From Billgrantia pellis (lineage in GTDB: Bacteria > Pseudomonadota > Gammaproteobacteria > Pseudomonadales > Halomonadaceae), in contig NZ_VTPY01000004.1 of assembly GCF_008297955.1 (NCBI RefSeq), positions 372,001 to 436,000 of the forward strand: a stretch of DNA of 64,000 nt, written 5' to 3'. The position numbers were made by a program, and so were the translations under genes. This document shows positions 28,152 through 40,303 of the stretch, one piece after another (the stretch's first letter is position 1; every line of letters begins with the position of its first letter). The notes under the pieces were generated by a model. The model had not been told where the DNA came from. It made no database searches and worked only from the letters and a program-made list of their open reading frames with translations.

Positions 28152-28265
28152 GACGCAGGCAGGCAACTTTGTCAAAATAGTGACCCCATGGTGCGCGCCC
28201 GGCGAGGGCCGGTCAACGCACCGCTGTATTCGTGCCGCTACCGCACCTGCCCGAGGAAACGCCCG

Positions 28266-28565
28266 ATGCTCTACGCCATCATCAGTGAAGACGTGAAGAA
28301 CAGCCTGGAACGTCGCCTGGCCGCGCGTCCCGACCACCTGGCCCGCCTGGAGAAGCTACGCGACGAAGGTCGCCTGGTGCTGGCCGGTCCCCATCCCGCG
28401 GTGGATGCCGACAATCCCGGCGACGCCGGCTTCAGCGGCAGCCTGGTGGTGGCCGAGTTCGATAGCCTCGAGCACGCTCAAGCCTGGGCCGACGCCGACC
28501 CCTACGTGATCGCCGGTGTCTACGCCAACGTGGCGGTGAAGCCGTTCAGGAAGGTGCTTCCCTAG
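28266..28565 (+). CDS. YciI-family protein
   Basis: 99 residues: [20 protein letters not shown], then [20 protein letters not shown] and a ferredoxin-like alpha/beta fold with the conserved His of the YciI superfamily (residue 23) and [17 protein letters not shown]. Proposed members act as small dehydratases or hydrolases, but the cellular role is unknown. It lies beside the yciO and yciV homologues, as yciI often does, although here on the opposite strand. Confidence 0.9.
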   Translation: MLYAIISEDVKNSLERRLAARPDHLARLEKLRDEGRLVLAGPHPAVDADNPGDAGFSGSLVVAEFDSLEHAQAWADADPYVIAGVYANVAVKPFRKVLP

Positions 28566-28604
28566 TTATCCACCGCCGCGTTTTACACAGACGCTGTGGA
28601 TAAC
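28565..28604. promoter_or_regulatory. Inverted pair of DnaA-box-like sequences
   Basis: GTTATCCAC (28565-28573) and GTGGATAAC (28596-28604) form a perfect 9-bp inverted repeat. The right arm gives TGTGGATAA, the exact complement of the DnaA box TTATCCACA; the left arm is TTATCCACC, one mismatch. It lies right after the yciI stop and before mnmC. It could also act as a hairpin terminator, although there is no T tract. Confidence 0.45.
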
Positions 28605-28716
28605 ACTGTTGAAACGCGGCGGATGGCTGTCGCAACCGCCCACGCCGGGCCGCCGAGCGCCGATCGATCATTTCTTGAGCACCCAGCGAAGCCCCGAGTC
28701 CACCACGAGACGCCTC

Positions 28717-30741
28717 ATGCCGCCATCCCACGCCTCCTTGCCGCCGCTGACCGGCCTGGAGACCGCAAGCCTCGACTGGTCGACCGACGAGGCCGGTGAC
28801 GCCGCTCCCCTGTCGGCACGCTTCGGCGACGTCTACTTCTCGCGCCACGACGGCCGCGCCGAAACCGAACATGTCTTCCTCGCCGGCAACGACTTGGCGC
28901 GGCGCTTCGCCAACTGGGCGCATGCTCGTCCCTTCATCGTCGGTGAGACCGGCTTCGGCACCGGGCTCAACATGCTATGCGCCTGGGCCTGCTTCGATAC
29001 GCATGCCCCCGCGTCGGCCCGGCTCCATCTGGTATCCACCGAGCGTTATCCGCTCGCCCGCGACGACTTGGCTCGCGCACTTGGCGCCTGGCCGGATCTT
29101 GCATCGCGCGCCGGGGCGCTGCTGCGTCAATGGCCAGAACCGGTGGCGGGCGTGCATCGCCTGGAACTCGACGCACGGGTGACGCTCGACCTGCACTTCG
29201 GTGACGCCGCCGAGCGTCTGGCGCTGCTCGAAGGGCGGGTCGACGCCTGGTTCCTGGATGGCTTCGCGCCGTCGAAGAACCCCGACATGTGGCGTCCCGA
29301 GCTGTTCGCTGCCCTGGCTGCACGCTCGCACCCGGGCGCGAGCTTCGCCACCTTCACCTGTGCCGGCGTGGTCAAGCGCGGGCTTGCCGCGGCCGGCTTC
29401 GCCTGGCGCAAGGTGCCGGGCTACGGGCGTAAGCGCGAGATGCTGGTCGGCGAGATCGCCAAACCGGCCAGTGACGCGGACGCCATGCGCCGCCGCGCCA
29501 CCCCCTGGTTCGTTCCGCCGGCGCCACGCCCGGTGCGACACGTGGCGGTGATCGGCGCCGGCATTGCCGGCGCCAGCATGGCACGCGCCCTGGCGCGCCG
29601 CGGCATCGACGTGAGCCTGCTCGATCGCGAGGCGCCCGGTGCCGGCGGTTCGGGCAACCGCCAGGGGGCGCTCTACGTCAAGCTGGCGGCCGAGCCCAAC
29701 GACCAGAGCCGTGCCTACCTGGCCGGGCTGCAATACAGCCTGCGCTGGCTCGAGCGACTCGACCCCGACCATCGGCTGTGGTCACCGAGCGGGCTGCTGC
29801 AGTTGGCCATGAACGAGCGCGAACAGGCGCGCCAGACACGCTTCCTCGCCACTCAGCGGTTGCCCCGAACGCTGCTGACCGACGTGGACGCCACTGAGGC
29901 GAGTGGCCTGGCGGGCGTTCCGGTCGCCTACGCGGGGCTGAGTTATCCCAGCGCCGGCTGGGTGCGCCCTGCGGCGCTGTGCGAGTTTCTGTCCACGGCG
30001 CCGGGCATCGTCTTTCGCCGCGCCGAGGTGACGGCGCTGACGACAACCGCTGCGGGGTGGCGCCTGGCGCTGTCGAACGGAGGGAGTCTTGAAGCGGACC
30101 AGGTGGTCATCGCCAACGCCGTGGCGGCCAATCGCTTCGCTCAGACGGCGCGCCTGCCGCTGCAGGCGGTGCGCGGCCAGGTCAGCGAATTGCGTTTGCC
30201 GAAAGAGGCGCCCACGCTGACGCGGGTCGTGTGCGGCGGCGGTTATGTCTCACCGCCGCTGGACGGCGTGCTCACTTTCGGCGCCACCTTTCAGCCCAAC
30301 GAGGCGGAAACGGATCTGCGCATGGCCGATCACGCCGCCAATCTCGCCGAGCTGGAGCGCGGCCTGCCCGCTCTGGCGCAGTTACTGCGCGACGTCGGCG
30401 TGGCGTTCGAACCGACCGCGTGCACCGGCCGCGCCGGCGTGCGCGCGGCAAGTCCCGACAAGTCGCCCTATGCCGGGCCGGTGCCCGATGCCGACGCCTG
30501 GCGTCGCGATTATGCCGCGCTGGGCAAGGATGCCACCCGCATCCCCAACATACCGGGGCGACACCATCCGGGGCTGTGGATCAGCGCTGCCCACGGTTCG
30601 CGCGGCCTGGCCAGCGCACCGCTGTGCGCCGAACTGATCGCCTCGAGAATGTGCGACGAGCCGCTGCCGCTGGAATGGCCGCTAGCCGATCATCTGCATC
30701 CGGGGCGACGCGTCGTGCGCGATATCGTTCGCGGCGGCTAA
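28717..30741 (+). CDS. mnmC: Bifunctional tRNA mnm5s2U34 biosynthesis enzyme
   Basis: 674 residues, the full MnmC fusion. The N-terminal methyltransferase (about 1-245) has the SAM motif VGETGFGTGLNML at 75-87 and DAWFLDGFAPSKNPDMW at 176-192. The C-terminal FAD domain begins VAVIGAGIAGASMARAL near 276 and ends with the FAD-binding GLWISAAHGSRGLASAPLCA. The FAD domain removes the carboxymethyl group from cmnm5U and the N-terminal domain methylates the resulting nm5U at the wobble base of some tRNAs. The ATG at 28717 gives the usual N-terminus; an upstream in-frame ATG at 28609 would cross the inverted repeat region. Confidence 0.95.
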   Translation: MPPSHASLPPLTGLETASLDWSTDEAGDAAPLSARFGDVYFSRHDGRAETEHVFLAGNDLARRFANWAHARPFIVGETGFGTGLNMLCAWACFDTHAPASARLHLVSTERYPLARDDLARALGAWPDLASRAGALLRQWPEPVAGVHRLELDARVTLDLHFGDAAERLALLEGRVDAWFLDGFAPSKNPDMWRPELFAALAARSHPGASFATFTCAGVVKRGLAAAGFAWRKVPGYGRKREMLVGEIAKPASDADAMRRRATPWFVPPAPRPVRHVAVIGAGIAGASMARALARRGIDVSLLDREAPGAGGSGNRQGALYVKLAAEPNDQSRAYLAGLQYSLRWLERLDPDHRLWSPSGLLQLAMNEREQARQTRFLATQRLPRTLLTDVDATEASGLAGVPVAYAGLSYPSAGWVRPAALCEFLSTAPGIVFRRAEVTALTTTAAGWRLALSNGGSLEADQVVIANAVAANRFAQTARLPLQAVRGQVSELRLPKEAPTLTRVVCGGGYVSPPLDGVLTFGATFQPNEAETDLRMADHAANLAELERGLPALAQLLRDVGVAFEPTACTGRAGVRAASPDKSPYAGPVPDADAWRRDYAALGKDATRIPNIPGRHHPGLWISAAHGSRGLASAPLCAELIASRMCDEPLPLEWPLADHLHPGRRVVRDIVRGG

Positions 30742-30822
30742 CGTCTCCGGGGATCGGACCTGGACCCGACGCCATGGGCACCGCCGTGGCGAGGTCGCCG
30801 ACTTGGCGGCTCCGGGCCAGCG

Positions 30823-33281
<2,459 letters not shown>

Positions 33282-34880
33282 TTAATTCACCTGATAGCGG
33301 TTCAGGCGATTGCGCCGCTCGAACTCCTGAACGCGCTGACGGGCGAATTCCACGGTCTGGGCGGTCATGACGCTGTGATTCTCGTCCTTCAGTTCGCCGC
33401 CCAGATTGCGCACGATGACCATAGCGGTTTCGACCATCGCTTCGAAGGCCGCGGCGGTATCCAGCGCACCGGGCAACGGCATCAGCAATGTGACGCCCGG
33501 CGTGCGGAACTCGTCCATCGCCTCGATGGGGAAAGTGCCCGGCTTGAGCACGTTGACCATGGAGAACTGCAGTTCGCTCTCGGGGTCCTCGGTCTCGAAG
33601 CGGTGGAAGATGCCCATGCTGCTGCTGTAGCGCAGGCCACAGGCCAGCATCAGGTCAAGCAGCGCCTCGCCCGAGAAGCCCTCCTCGTCGCGCGACAGCA
33701 CGCTGATGACGATGACCTCGTCGGCCTGACTGAGGGTCTCGCGGGCACGCTCGGCGTTGACGTCGTGGCGCAGGGCTCTGGCCAGCGTCGGGTGCGCACG
33801 CACCACATCGTCTTCGGAACCGGGCGCCTGGGCGGCTACAGGCTCGACATCGCTCGGCTCGGCGGAGCGCGAACGCGGCGGGGCGAACAGCGGGTCGTCA
33901 TCGTCGGCCCGTTCGATGGCCTCGGCTTCCTGGCGGCGGCGCTCTGCCTCGAGGGCCGCCTGGGCCTCGGCCTCCTGACGCCGACGCTCTGCCTCACGAG
34001 CGGCTTTCTCGGCACGCGCCTGTTCGCGGCGTGCCTTCTCCTCTCGCTTCTGTTCGCGACGCTTGGCCAGGCGCTGCTGCATGGAAAGCCCGAAGCGCTG
34101 CACCGATTCCCCCATACGGCGGGAACCGTTCTTGAAGGAATCGCCCATGCCCTCCAGATCGACCAGGCGGTAGCGCTCGTCTTCGTCGAGATCGGCGTCG
34201 TGGTCCTCGGGGTCGGCGGCTAGCGGTTCTCCCTTGGCGTCGACCGGCACCTCATCGTCGAGTGCCCGCAGGGTCGGCTCACGACGCGTCTCGGTCGGCT
34301 CCGGCGTCTCCGCCGCCGGCTCGGCCATGGCGGGTCCGGCATGCGTGTCCTCCACGGGGGCTGCGACTTCCGCCGCTTCACGTGGCGTCGCACCGGCCTC
34401 GGCGGCTTCGCTCGCCTGCGCGGCTCGAGACGCTTCGGCGCGCTCGGCGGAATGACGTTCCGGTTCGGCCCGTGCAGGTTCGACCCTGCTGCGCTCGGAA
34501 GCGGGCTCCGGCGAAGAAATGGCCGACGCCGCTCCGGAGGGAGGCGCGGAGGCGCGAGGTGGCGCCTCCGCTCCCGCGTCGCGGCCACCCTTGAAGCCGG
34601 CCAGTACGCGAGAAGGCCCGGGATGGGCCTGACGCTCCAGCTTGGGCTTCTCTCTTACCTCGGAGTAGCGGGCAGGACTGACGACGCGAGCGCCGCCATT
34701 CGGCAACTCCCAGTTGGTATCGTCATCGGCCTCTGCATGGCCATTGCCTTGGTTGTTGTTATCCCCTGCCTGGTCCAGGCGGGGCACTCGGCGCTGACGT
34801 TTCAGGCGACGCACCCCATCGACAACGATGAGGGTCACCAGGGCCAGCCCCAGAATGATCAGCCATTCTCTAAGTTCCAT
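33282..34880 (-). CDS. zipA: Cell division protein ZipA
   Basis: 532 residues, longer than E. coli ZipA (about 330). The N-terminal anchor is MELREWLIILGLALVTLIVV, an inner-membrane helix with the N-terminus outside. A very long charged linker follows, including an Ala/Glu/Arg-rich coiled stretch (about 255-320: KRREQKREEKARREQARAEK). The C-terminal FtsZ-binding domain spans about 390-525 (VIVISVLSRDEEGFSGEALL ... GMFHRFE-like, LPGALDTAAAFEAMVETAM). ZipA tethers the Z ring to the membrane. It sits between smc and ligA as in related genomes. Confidence 0.93.
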   Translation of the reverse strand: MELREWLIILGLALVTLIVVDGVRRLKRQRRVPRLDQAGDNNNQGNGHAEADDDTNWELPNGGARVVSPARYSEVREKPKLERQAHPGPSRVLAGFKGGRDAGAEAPPRASAPPSGAASAISSPEPASERSRVEPARAEPERHSAERAEASRAAQASEAAEAGATPREAAEVAAPVEDTHAGPAMAEPAAETPEPTETRREPTLRALDDEVPVDAKGEPLAADPEDHDADLDEDERYRLVDLEGMGDSFKNGSRRMGESVQRFGLSMQQRLAKRREQKREEKARREQARAEKAAREAERRRQEAEAQAALEAERRRQEAEAIERADDDDPLFAPPRSRSAEPSDVEPVAAQAPGSEDDVVRAHPTLARALRHDVNAERARETLSQADEVIVISVLSRDEEGFSGEALLDLMLACGLRYSSSMGIFHRFETEDPESELQFSMVNVLKPGTFPIEAMDEFRTPGVTLLMPLPGALDTAAAFEAMVETAMVIVRNLGGELKDENHSVMTAQTVEFARQRVQEFERRNRLNRYQVN

Positions 34881-35103
34881 GGGTCGTCTTGCCTATCACT
34901 AGGGCGCCATGCCGGATGGATGTCCGACAACAGCATAGCGCGATTGCCAAAAAAAGGGCTACTTTTTTAATTGTCAAGCCCCGGCATTCTCATCCGAGAG
35001 TTCAATCGACCCTGCGCCTTTACCTGTCTTTTCGCTTTTCGAATGGGCCCGTAATCCGCGTCGGACCTTCTGATAACGCGTTTGCCCCTCTCTTTCAAGC
35101 CCC

Positions 35104-38100
35104 TTACGCCTCGGCCAAAGCGGCGGCTTCCTCCACCCCGACAGCCACCAGGCGGGACACGCCCGGCTCTTGCATGGTAACCCCCATGAGCCTTTCGGCG
35201 GCTTCCATGGCGATCTTGTTATGGGTGATGTAGATGAACTGAACGGACTCCGACATGTCCTTCACCAGTCTGGCATAGCGACCCACGTTGGCATCATCGA
35301 GCGGTGCATCGACCTCGTCGAGCATGCAGAAAGGGGCCGGATTGAGCTGGAAGATAGCGAATACCAACGACAATGCCGTCAATGCCTTTTCTCCACCCGA
35401 GAGAAGATGAATGGTGCTGTTCTTCTTGCCGGGCGGGCGTGCCATGATGGCCACGCCGGTGTCGAGCAAATCCTCCCCGGTCAGCGTCAACCACGCGGTT
35501 CCACCACCGAAGACTCGCGGAAAAAGAGACTGCAGTCCTTCGTTGACCCGCTCGAAGGTGTCGCGAAAGCGGGTCCGCGTTTCCTGGTCGATCCGTCGAA
35601 TCGCCCGCTCCAGGGTCTCCAGCGCCTCACTGAGTTCTGACTGCTGGGCCTCGAGATAGTTGCGTCGCTCGGCCTGTTGGTCGTATTCCTCGATGGCCGC
35701 GAGGTTGATCGCCCCCAGCCGGCGGATGCGCTCGCCAGTCTCCTCCAGCCGCGTCTGCCATGCCGATTCGGTGGCGTTGGGATCGAGCTCGGCCGCCAGC
35801 GCCGCGGCCTCGTGGCCAAGTTCGGCAAGCTGCTCGTCCTGGGTTTCGGCCTTGAGCGCCAGCGCCTGCACCTGCATGCGCGCTTCCTGCAGGCGCTCGC
35901 GGATCCCTTCCAGATTGCGCTCGTGGTGCTGCCGCGCCAGTTCGTCCTCGCGTAGCCGTTCCACCAGCTCGGCGGCGCGCGTTCGCACCTCGTTCAGCGC
36001 GCGCTCATCGCTCTCGCGCCGATGGAGGAGATCGTCGAGCTTCTCGCGCTGCTCCTCGTCGGGCTCACGCAACGCCTCGAGCGCCTCCGTCAGCTCCTCG
36101 CAGCGCGTCAGGAGGCGTTCACGGGCGTTGCCGCTACGCCCCTGCTGCTCCGCCAGGCCGGCGCGCTCGGTGGAGAGCCGCTGATACTCCAGCGCCAGCT
36201 GCTGGGCGCGCTCGTTCAACGGCCGCTGGCGGGAGCGCAGCGACGCCAGCCTTTCACGTGCCTCGCTGCGCTCCCGCTCTAGCCGCTCGCGCCGCTCGGC
36301 GCCTTCTTCCAGGCGCGCCATGGCCTGCTGCCACTGCTCGCGCGCCTCCTCGATCGCCAGGCGCGCCTCCTCGGCCGACTCGCGCAGGCCTTCGAGCTCC
36401 TCGGCGAGTTCCCCCGCACGGCCCTGAAGATGCTCCAGCCGGCTGGCCAGGCCGCTGTCCTGCACCGCCAGCTGCTGCTGCTCGCCCGCCAGACGGCGCT
36501 CTTCCTGGCGAATCGCTTCCAGCTCGCGTTCGGCCTGCTCGGCGCGTTCACGCTCGGCGGCGATCGTCGCATCTCGCTCCGTCAGGGCGGCTTCAACCCG
36601 GTCGAGTTCGGCCGCCACCTCCTCGAAGCGGCGACGGCTGACCAGTAGCGCATCGGGGCCGGCCCCCTGGCCGCGGTGGCGCACCCAATCACGCCCCAGC
36701 CACAGGCCCTGTGGGGTGATCAGGCTCTCGCCGGCGGACAGGCCATCCCGCGCGCTCCATGCCTGGTCGTCATTGTCGACGCAGCGGATCGGCACCAACC
36801 AGGCCGCGGCGGCACCGGCGCCGCGCACACGGGCCGCCAGGCTGTGCGGCGGCGCCTCGACTCCGCCGTGAGGGGACAACGCTCCCAGCTCGGCGGGCGG
36901 CGTAGCGCTGGCCCCGCGAACATTTTCGGGCTTGGCAAGGCGCGCCTTGAGCCAAGGCGCCAGGACCCAGGAGACGCTCGTTTCCCAGCCGGGATCGACG
37001 TCGAGCGACTCACCAAGGCGCGGCAGCTCGCTCAGTCCATGGGCCGCCAAGTGCTCGGTCAGGGCTTCGTCGGGATCGTTGAGCGCCGCCTGGATCAGCG
37101 CCTCGAGCGAGGCGAGTTCGCCCTGCAGCGTGCTGCGCCGGGCGCGTTCGGATTCGCGTTCGCGTTCCAGCGCGACGGCCGCCTCTCGGGCCTCCTCGCG
37201 AACGGCCTGAAGCCGCTCACGGCGCGCCTCGACCTCTTCCTGGACCAGGCCGAACTCCGCCAGCCGCTCCTTCAGCTCGTCGCGCCGCGCGGTGAGCTCG
37301 GCCAGGTCGGGAAGCTCCTGTTGTTGCTGGCGGCGTCGCTGGGCATCCGCCTCGAGCCGGGCCAGGCGATCCTCGAGCTCACGCAGCCGGTCCTGGCTGC
37401 GCTCCGCCTCGCGGCTGGCCTCGCGCCAGCCTTCGTTGAACGTCTCGAAAGCCTGCTCGGCCTCTTCGGCGCCAGGCTCGGCCTCCTCCAGCATCGCTTC
37501 GAGTTCGGCGAGCTGCTCGGCGACCTCTTCCTGTTCCGGCAACAGGGTTTCGAGGCGCTCATCGAGCCTGAGCAATCGCTCACGATCGTTCTCGCCCAGA
37601 CGCTCGAGCTCGACCAGCTCGTGACGAGCGCTCTCCAGATCTCGGGACAGCTGGCCCTCGCGGCTGCGGGCGTGCTCCAGACTCTGTTCGAGCCGGGCAA
37701 TGGCCCCGGTGGTCTCGAAGAAGCGCGCCTGGCGCGCCTCGAGAGTTTCGGCCAAGGCGTCATGGTCGGCACGCGCCTCCTCGAGGCGGGTTTCGCACTG
37801 GCGCAGGCCGAGAGTCTCGCGCTCGACGGCGGTTTCCAGCTCGCGTACGCGACTCTCCTCCTCGTTTTGCCGAGCACGCAGGGCACGACCGCGCAGCAGC
37901 GCCAGCTCGCCCTTGAGCCGGTGTTCCTCCTGCTTGAGAGTCTGGTAGCGGCGCGCGGCCTCGGCCTGGCGCTTGAGCCGCTCCAACTGCTTGTCGAGTT
38001 CCTCGCGGATGTCCTCGAGACGCTCGAGGTTCTCGCGGGTGCGACGCATGCGGTTCTCGGTCTCGCGACGACGTTCCTTGTACTTGGAGATGCCGGCGGC

Positions 38101-38598
38101 CTCCTCGAGGGTCGCGCGCAGCTCTTCGGGGCGCGCCTCGATCAGCCGAGAGATCATGCCCTGGCCGATGATGGCGTAGGAGCGCGGCCCGAGGCCGGTT
38201 CCCAGGAAGAGATCGGCAATATCGCGGCGGCGACACTTCTGACCGTTGAAGAAGTAGCTGGACTGGCCGTCGCGGCTGACTTGGCGCTTGACCGCGATCT
38301 CGGCGTACTGGGCGTAGGGGCCACCCATGGTGCCGTCGCTGTTGTCGAAGCGCAGCTCGATGGCGGCCTGCCCCACCGGCTTGCGCGCGGTGGAGCCGTT
38401 GAAGATGACATCGGTCATCGATTCGCCGCGCAGGGTCTTGGCCGAGGATTCGCCCATGACCCAGCGCACGGCGTCGATGATATTCGACTTGCCGCAGCCG
38501 TTGGGGCCGACAATCGCGGTCATGTTGCCGTCGAAGGGCACCGTGACCGGGTCGACGAAGGATTTGAAGCCGCTCAGGCGGATCGAGGTGAGTCGCAT
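35104..38598 (-). CDS. smc: Chromosome segregation protein SMC
   Basis: 1164 residues. Walker A GPNGCGKSN at 31-39. Two long coiled-coil arms flank a hinge near residues 520-640 (ASATPPAELGALSPHGG ... SLITPQGLWLGRDWVRHRG). The C-terminal head has the signature motif LLSGGEKALTALSLVFAI and Walker B FCMLDEVDAPLDDANV. This is the SMC type that pairs with ScpAB; scpAB is not in the window. The gene lies 223 bp upstream of zipA and 5 bp from the end of ccmI on the same strand. Confidence 0.97.
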   Translation of the reverse strand: MRLTSIRLSGFKSFVDPVTVPFDGNMTAIVGPNGCGKSNIIDAVRWVMGESSAKTLRGESMTDVIFNGSTARKPVGQAAIELRFDNSDGTMGGPYAQYAEIAVKRQVSRDGQSSYFFNGQKCRRRDIADLFLGTGLGPRSYAIIGQGMISRLIEARPEELRATLEEAAGISKYKERRRETENRMRRTRENLERLEDIREELDKQLERLKRQAEAARRYQTLKQEEHRLKGELALLRGRALRARQNEEESRVRELETAVERETLGLRQCETRLEEARADHDALAETLEARQARFFETTGAIARLEQSLEHARSREGQLSRDLESARHELVELERLGENDRERLLRLDERLETLLPEQEEVAEQLAELEAMLEEAEPGAEEAEQAFETFNEGWREASREAERSQDRLRELEDRLARLEADAQRRRQQQQELPDLAELTARRDELKERLAEFGLVQEEVEARRERLQAVREEAREAAVALERERESERARRSTLQGELASLEALIQAALNDPDEALTEHLAAHGLSELPRLGESLDVDPGWETSVSWVLAPWLKARLAKPENVRGASATPPAELGALSPHGGVEAPPHSLAARVRGAGAAAAWLVPIRCVDNDDQAWSARDGLSAGESLITPQGLWLGRDWVRHRGQGAGPDALLVSRRRFEEVAAELDRVEAALTERDATIAAERERAEQAERELEAIRQEERRLAGEQQQLAVQDSGLASRLEHLQGRAGELAEELEGLRESAEEARLAIEEAREQWQQAMARLEEGAERRERLERERSEARERLASLRSRQRPLNERAQQLALEYQRLSTERAGLAEQQGRSGNARERLLTRCEELTEALEALREPDEEQREKLDDLLHRRESDERALNEVRTRAAELVERLREDELARQHHERNLEGIRERLQEARMQVQALALKAETQDEQLAELGHEAAALAAELDPNATESAWQTRLEETGERIRRLGAINLAAIEEYDQQAERRNYLEAQQSELSEALETLERAIRRIDQETRTRFRDTFERVNEGLQSLFPRVFGGGTAWLTLTGEDLLDTGVAIMARPPGKKNSTIHLLSGGEKALTALSLVFAIFQLNPAPFCMLDEVDAPLDDANVGRYARLVKDMSESVQFIYITHNKIAMEAAERLMGVTMQEPGVSRLVAVGVEEAAALAEA

Positions 38599-38603
38599 CC
38601 CGG

Positions 38604-39833
38604 CTATTCTATGATACGGTCGATCACGACCTCCACGGGCTCGCCTTCAACGTCGCCCACCGGCACGCCTTCCACGTCACCGTACATGTCGCCCGCCTCG
38701 GGCGTGGCCCCGCCGCTCTTGGTCACACGGACCAGCAGGCGCACCTCGCTGGCCTGGGACAGTCTTGCCGCGTCAGACATGGCGTGGCGGTTGTCGAGTA
38801 CCAGCGTGGTCGGCAGCTCGCCCAGGGTCAGTTGGGCCACCGCCAGCGGGGGCAGTTCGCCTTCCATGTCGCGGGCCACGACGAACACACGGGTGTCGTC
38901 GTCGAGCAAGCCCTGAAGCTCCTCGGCGAGGCTGACGTTCACGCGCACGCCCGGCCCTTGGGAAACAGCGGCTTCCTGCTCCTCGGGGGCGACGCCGAGC
39001 CGCTGCTGGGCGATGCGAATGCCCTCGCGCAGCGCCTGCGACGAACGCGAGTCGGACATGCCGGCGATGGCGCGGCGCCAGTAGGAGATGGCTTGCTCGT
39101 AGTCGCCCCCGTCAAAGGCATGGACACCGAGCAGGCCGAGAATGGTGGGCTCCCGCGAATCGCGCTCGAGCACCTCGTCGACCAGCGCCTGTACGTCGTC
39201 GGTCAGGCGACGGTCGGCCATGAAGAACATCAGCTGCGCTTTCTGCGCCAGCAGCGAAGGCGCGCGGCCCTCGAGTTCGATCAAGCGGTCCAGCGCGCCG
39301 ATGGCGGCTTCGCCCTGGCCCGAGTCGCGGTAGAGCGGAAACAGGGTAGCCCAGACATCGGCGTTGCCCGGCTGGCGCCGAGCCTCCTGCTCCAGCCGCT
39401 CTAGCAGCGCCGGCAGCGAATCGCTCTGCTGAAAGGCGTCGTACAAGCGCAGATCGCCTTCGGCACCCTCGTGCTGGTACCAGAGCATGGCCGAAATCAC
39501 CAGCGTCAGCGCCACGACGGGTACCGCGAAGCGTCCCGCGGCAGGAGACTGCAGCGGCTTGCGGGTCAGGTTCTCGGTGTCCTCGAGCAGGCTGCGATCA
39601 AGCTCCAGCCGGTCCTCGTCGAACTGCGCCCTGTCAATGTCGCCGCGCTCCAGCGCCGCCTCCAGCGACGCCAGGCGACGCCGGTAGATCGCCACGTTCT
39701 GCTCGGCGGCGCGGTCGTTGGCCTCGAAGTTGGCCTGGGCGTCGTGCACCCGATGCGCACGCCGCATCGGTGCCACCAGGAGCCATAGCGCCGGCAGCAG
39801 AAGCAGGCCGAAGGATAGCCACAGTACGGTCAT
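38604..39833 (-). CDS. ccmI: Cytochrome c maturation protein CcmI
   Basis: 409 residues. Two membrane helices (about 3-20 and 100-117) enclose a cytoplasmic loop with a coiled coil (YRRRLASLEAALERGD, EDRLELDRSLLEDTENL). The periplasmic part has TPR-like repeats (about 150-270: ADVWATLFPLYRDSGQ, GVHAFDGGDYEQAISYWRRA) that in homologues bind the C-terminus of apocytochrome c. Last gene of the ccmABCDEFGHI operon; its start overlaps the ccmH stop by 4 bp. Confidence 0.93.
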   Translation of the reverse strand: MTVLWLSFGLLLLPALWLLVAPMRRAHRVHDAQANFEANDRAAEQNVAIYRRRLASLEAALERGDIDRAQFDEDRLELDRSLLEDTENLTRKPLQSPAAGRFAVPVVALTLVISAMLWYQHEGAEGDLRLYDAFQQSDSLPALLERLEQEARRQPGNADVWATLFPLYRDSGQGEAAIGALDRLIELEGRAPSLLAQKAQLMFFMADRRLTDDVQALVDEVLERDSREPTILGLLGVHAFDGGDYEQAISYWRRAIAGMSDSRSSQALREGIRIAQQRLGVAPEEQEAAVSQGPGVRVNVSLAEELQGLLDDDTRVFVVARDMEGELPPLAVAQLTLGELPTTLVLDNRHAMSDAARLSQASEVRLLVRVTKSGGATPEAGDMYGDVEGVPVGDVEGEPVEVVIDRIIE

Positions 39834-40303
39834 TGGCCGTCCCCCCGGTTGATCAGTATTTCCAGGCGCTGGCGCTCATGCTCGCTGAGGGCGCGTGACG
39901 AGGCGTTGCGCCGCGCGCGCACCATCAGCATCACCAGAATGCCGCCGAGCACGACCAGCACCGCAGGAAGCCCCCACAGCAAGTAGGTGCGGCCTTCCAG
40001 ACGAGGGTTGTAGAGAATGTAGTCGCCGAATCGCTGTACCATGTGATCGCGAATCTCCATGTCCGAGCGACCGTCGTGCAGCAGCTGGTAGACGCGGTCA
40101 CGCATATCGCCGGAGACGGGCGCATCGGAATCGTTGATCGCCTGGTTCTGACAGGTGGGGCAGCGCATGGAGGCCGTCAGGCTGTGGTAGCGCTTCTCCA
40201 GCACCGGGTCGTCGAATTCGCGCACCTCGATGGCGGCGCCCTGTGCCAGACCGGCCAACAGCAGCCATAGCGTGACGGCCAGCATCCAACGGATCACTGC
40301 CAT
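39830..40303 (-). CDS. ccmH: Cytochrome c maturation thioreductase CcmH
   Basis: 157 residues with a signal peptide (MAVIRWMLAVTLWLLLAGLA) and the redox motif RCPTCQNQ, Cys48 and Cys51. A C-terminal membrane helix lies at about 105-127. It keeps the apocytochrome CxxCH thiols reduced for heme attachment. The protein is the short CcmH/CcmL form, with the TPR part encoded separately as ccmI. The start codon lies inside the end of ccmG (10-bp overlap). Confidence 0.95.
   Translation of the reverse strand: MAVIRWMLAVTLWLLLAGLAQGAAIEVREFDDPVLEKRYHSLTASMRCPTCQNQAINDSDAPVSGDMRDRVYQLLHDGRSDMEIRDHMVQRFGDYILYNPRLEGRTYLLWGLPAVLVVLGGILVMLMVRARRNASSRALSEHERQRLEILINRGDGQ

Noticed and set aside
28565..28604. 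Replication origin
   Set aside because: Only two DnaA-box-like sites, no AT-rich unwinding region and no dnaA or gidA neighbours.
36676..38916. 746-codon plus-strand frame over smc
   Set aside because: Leu/Ala/Arg-rich mirror of the SMC coiled coil; no supporting motif.
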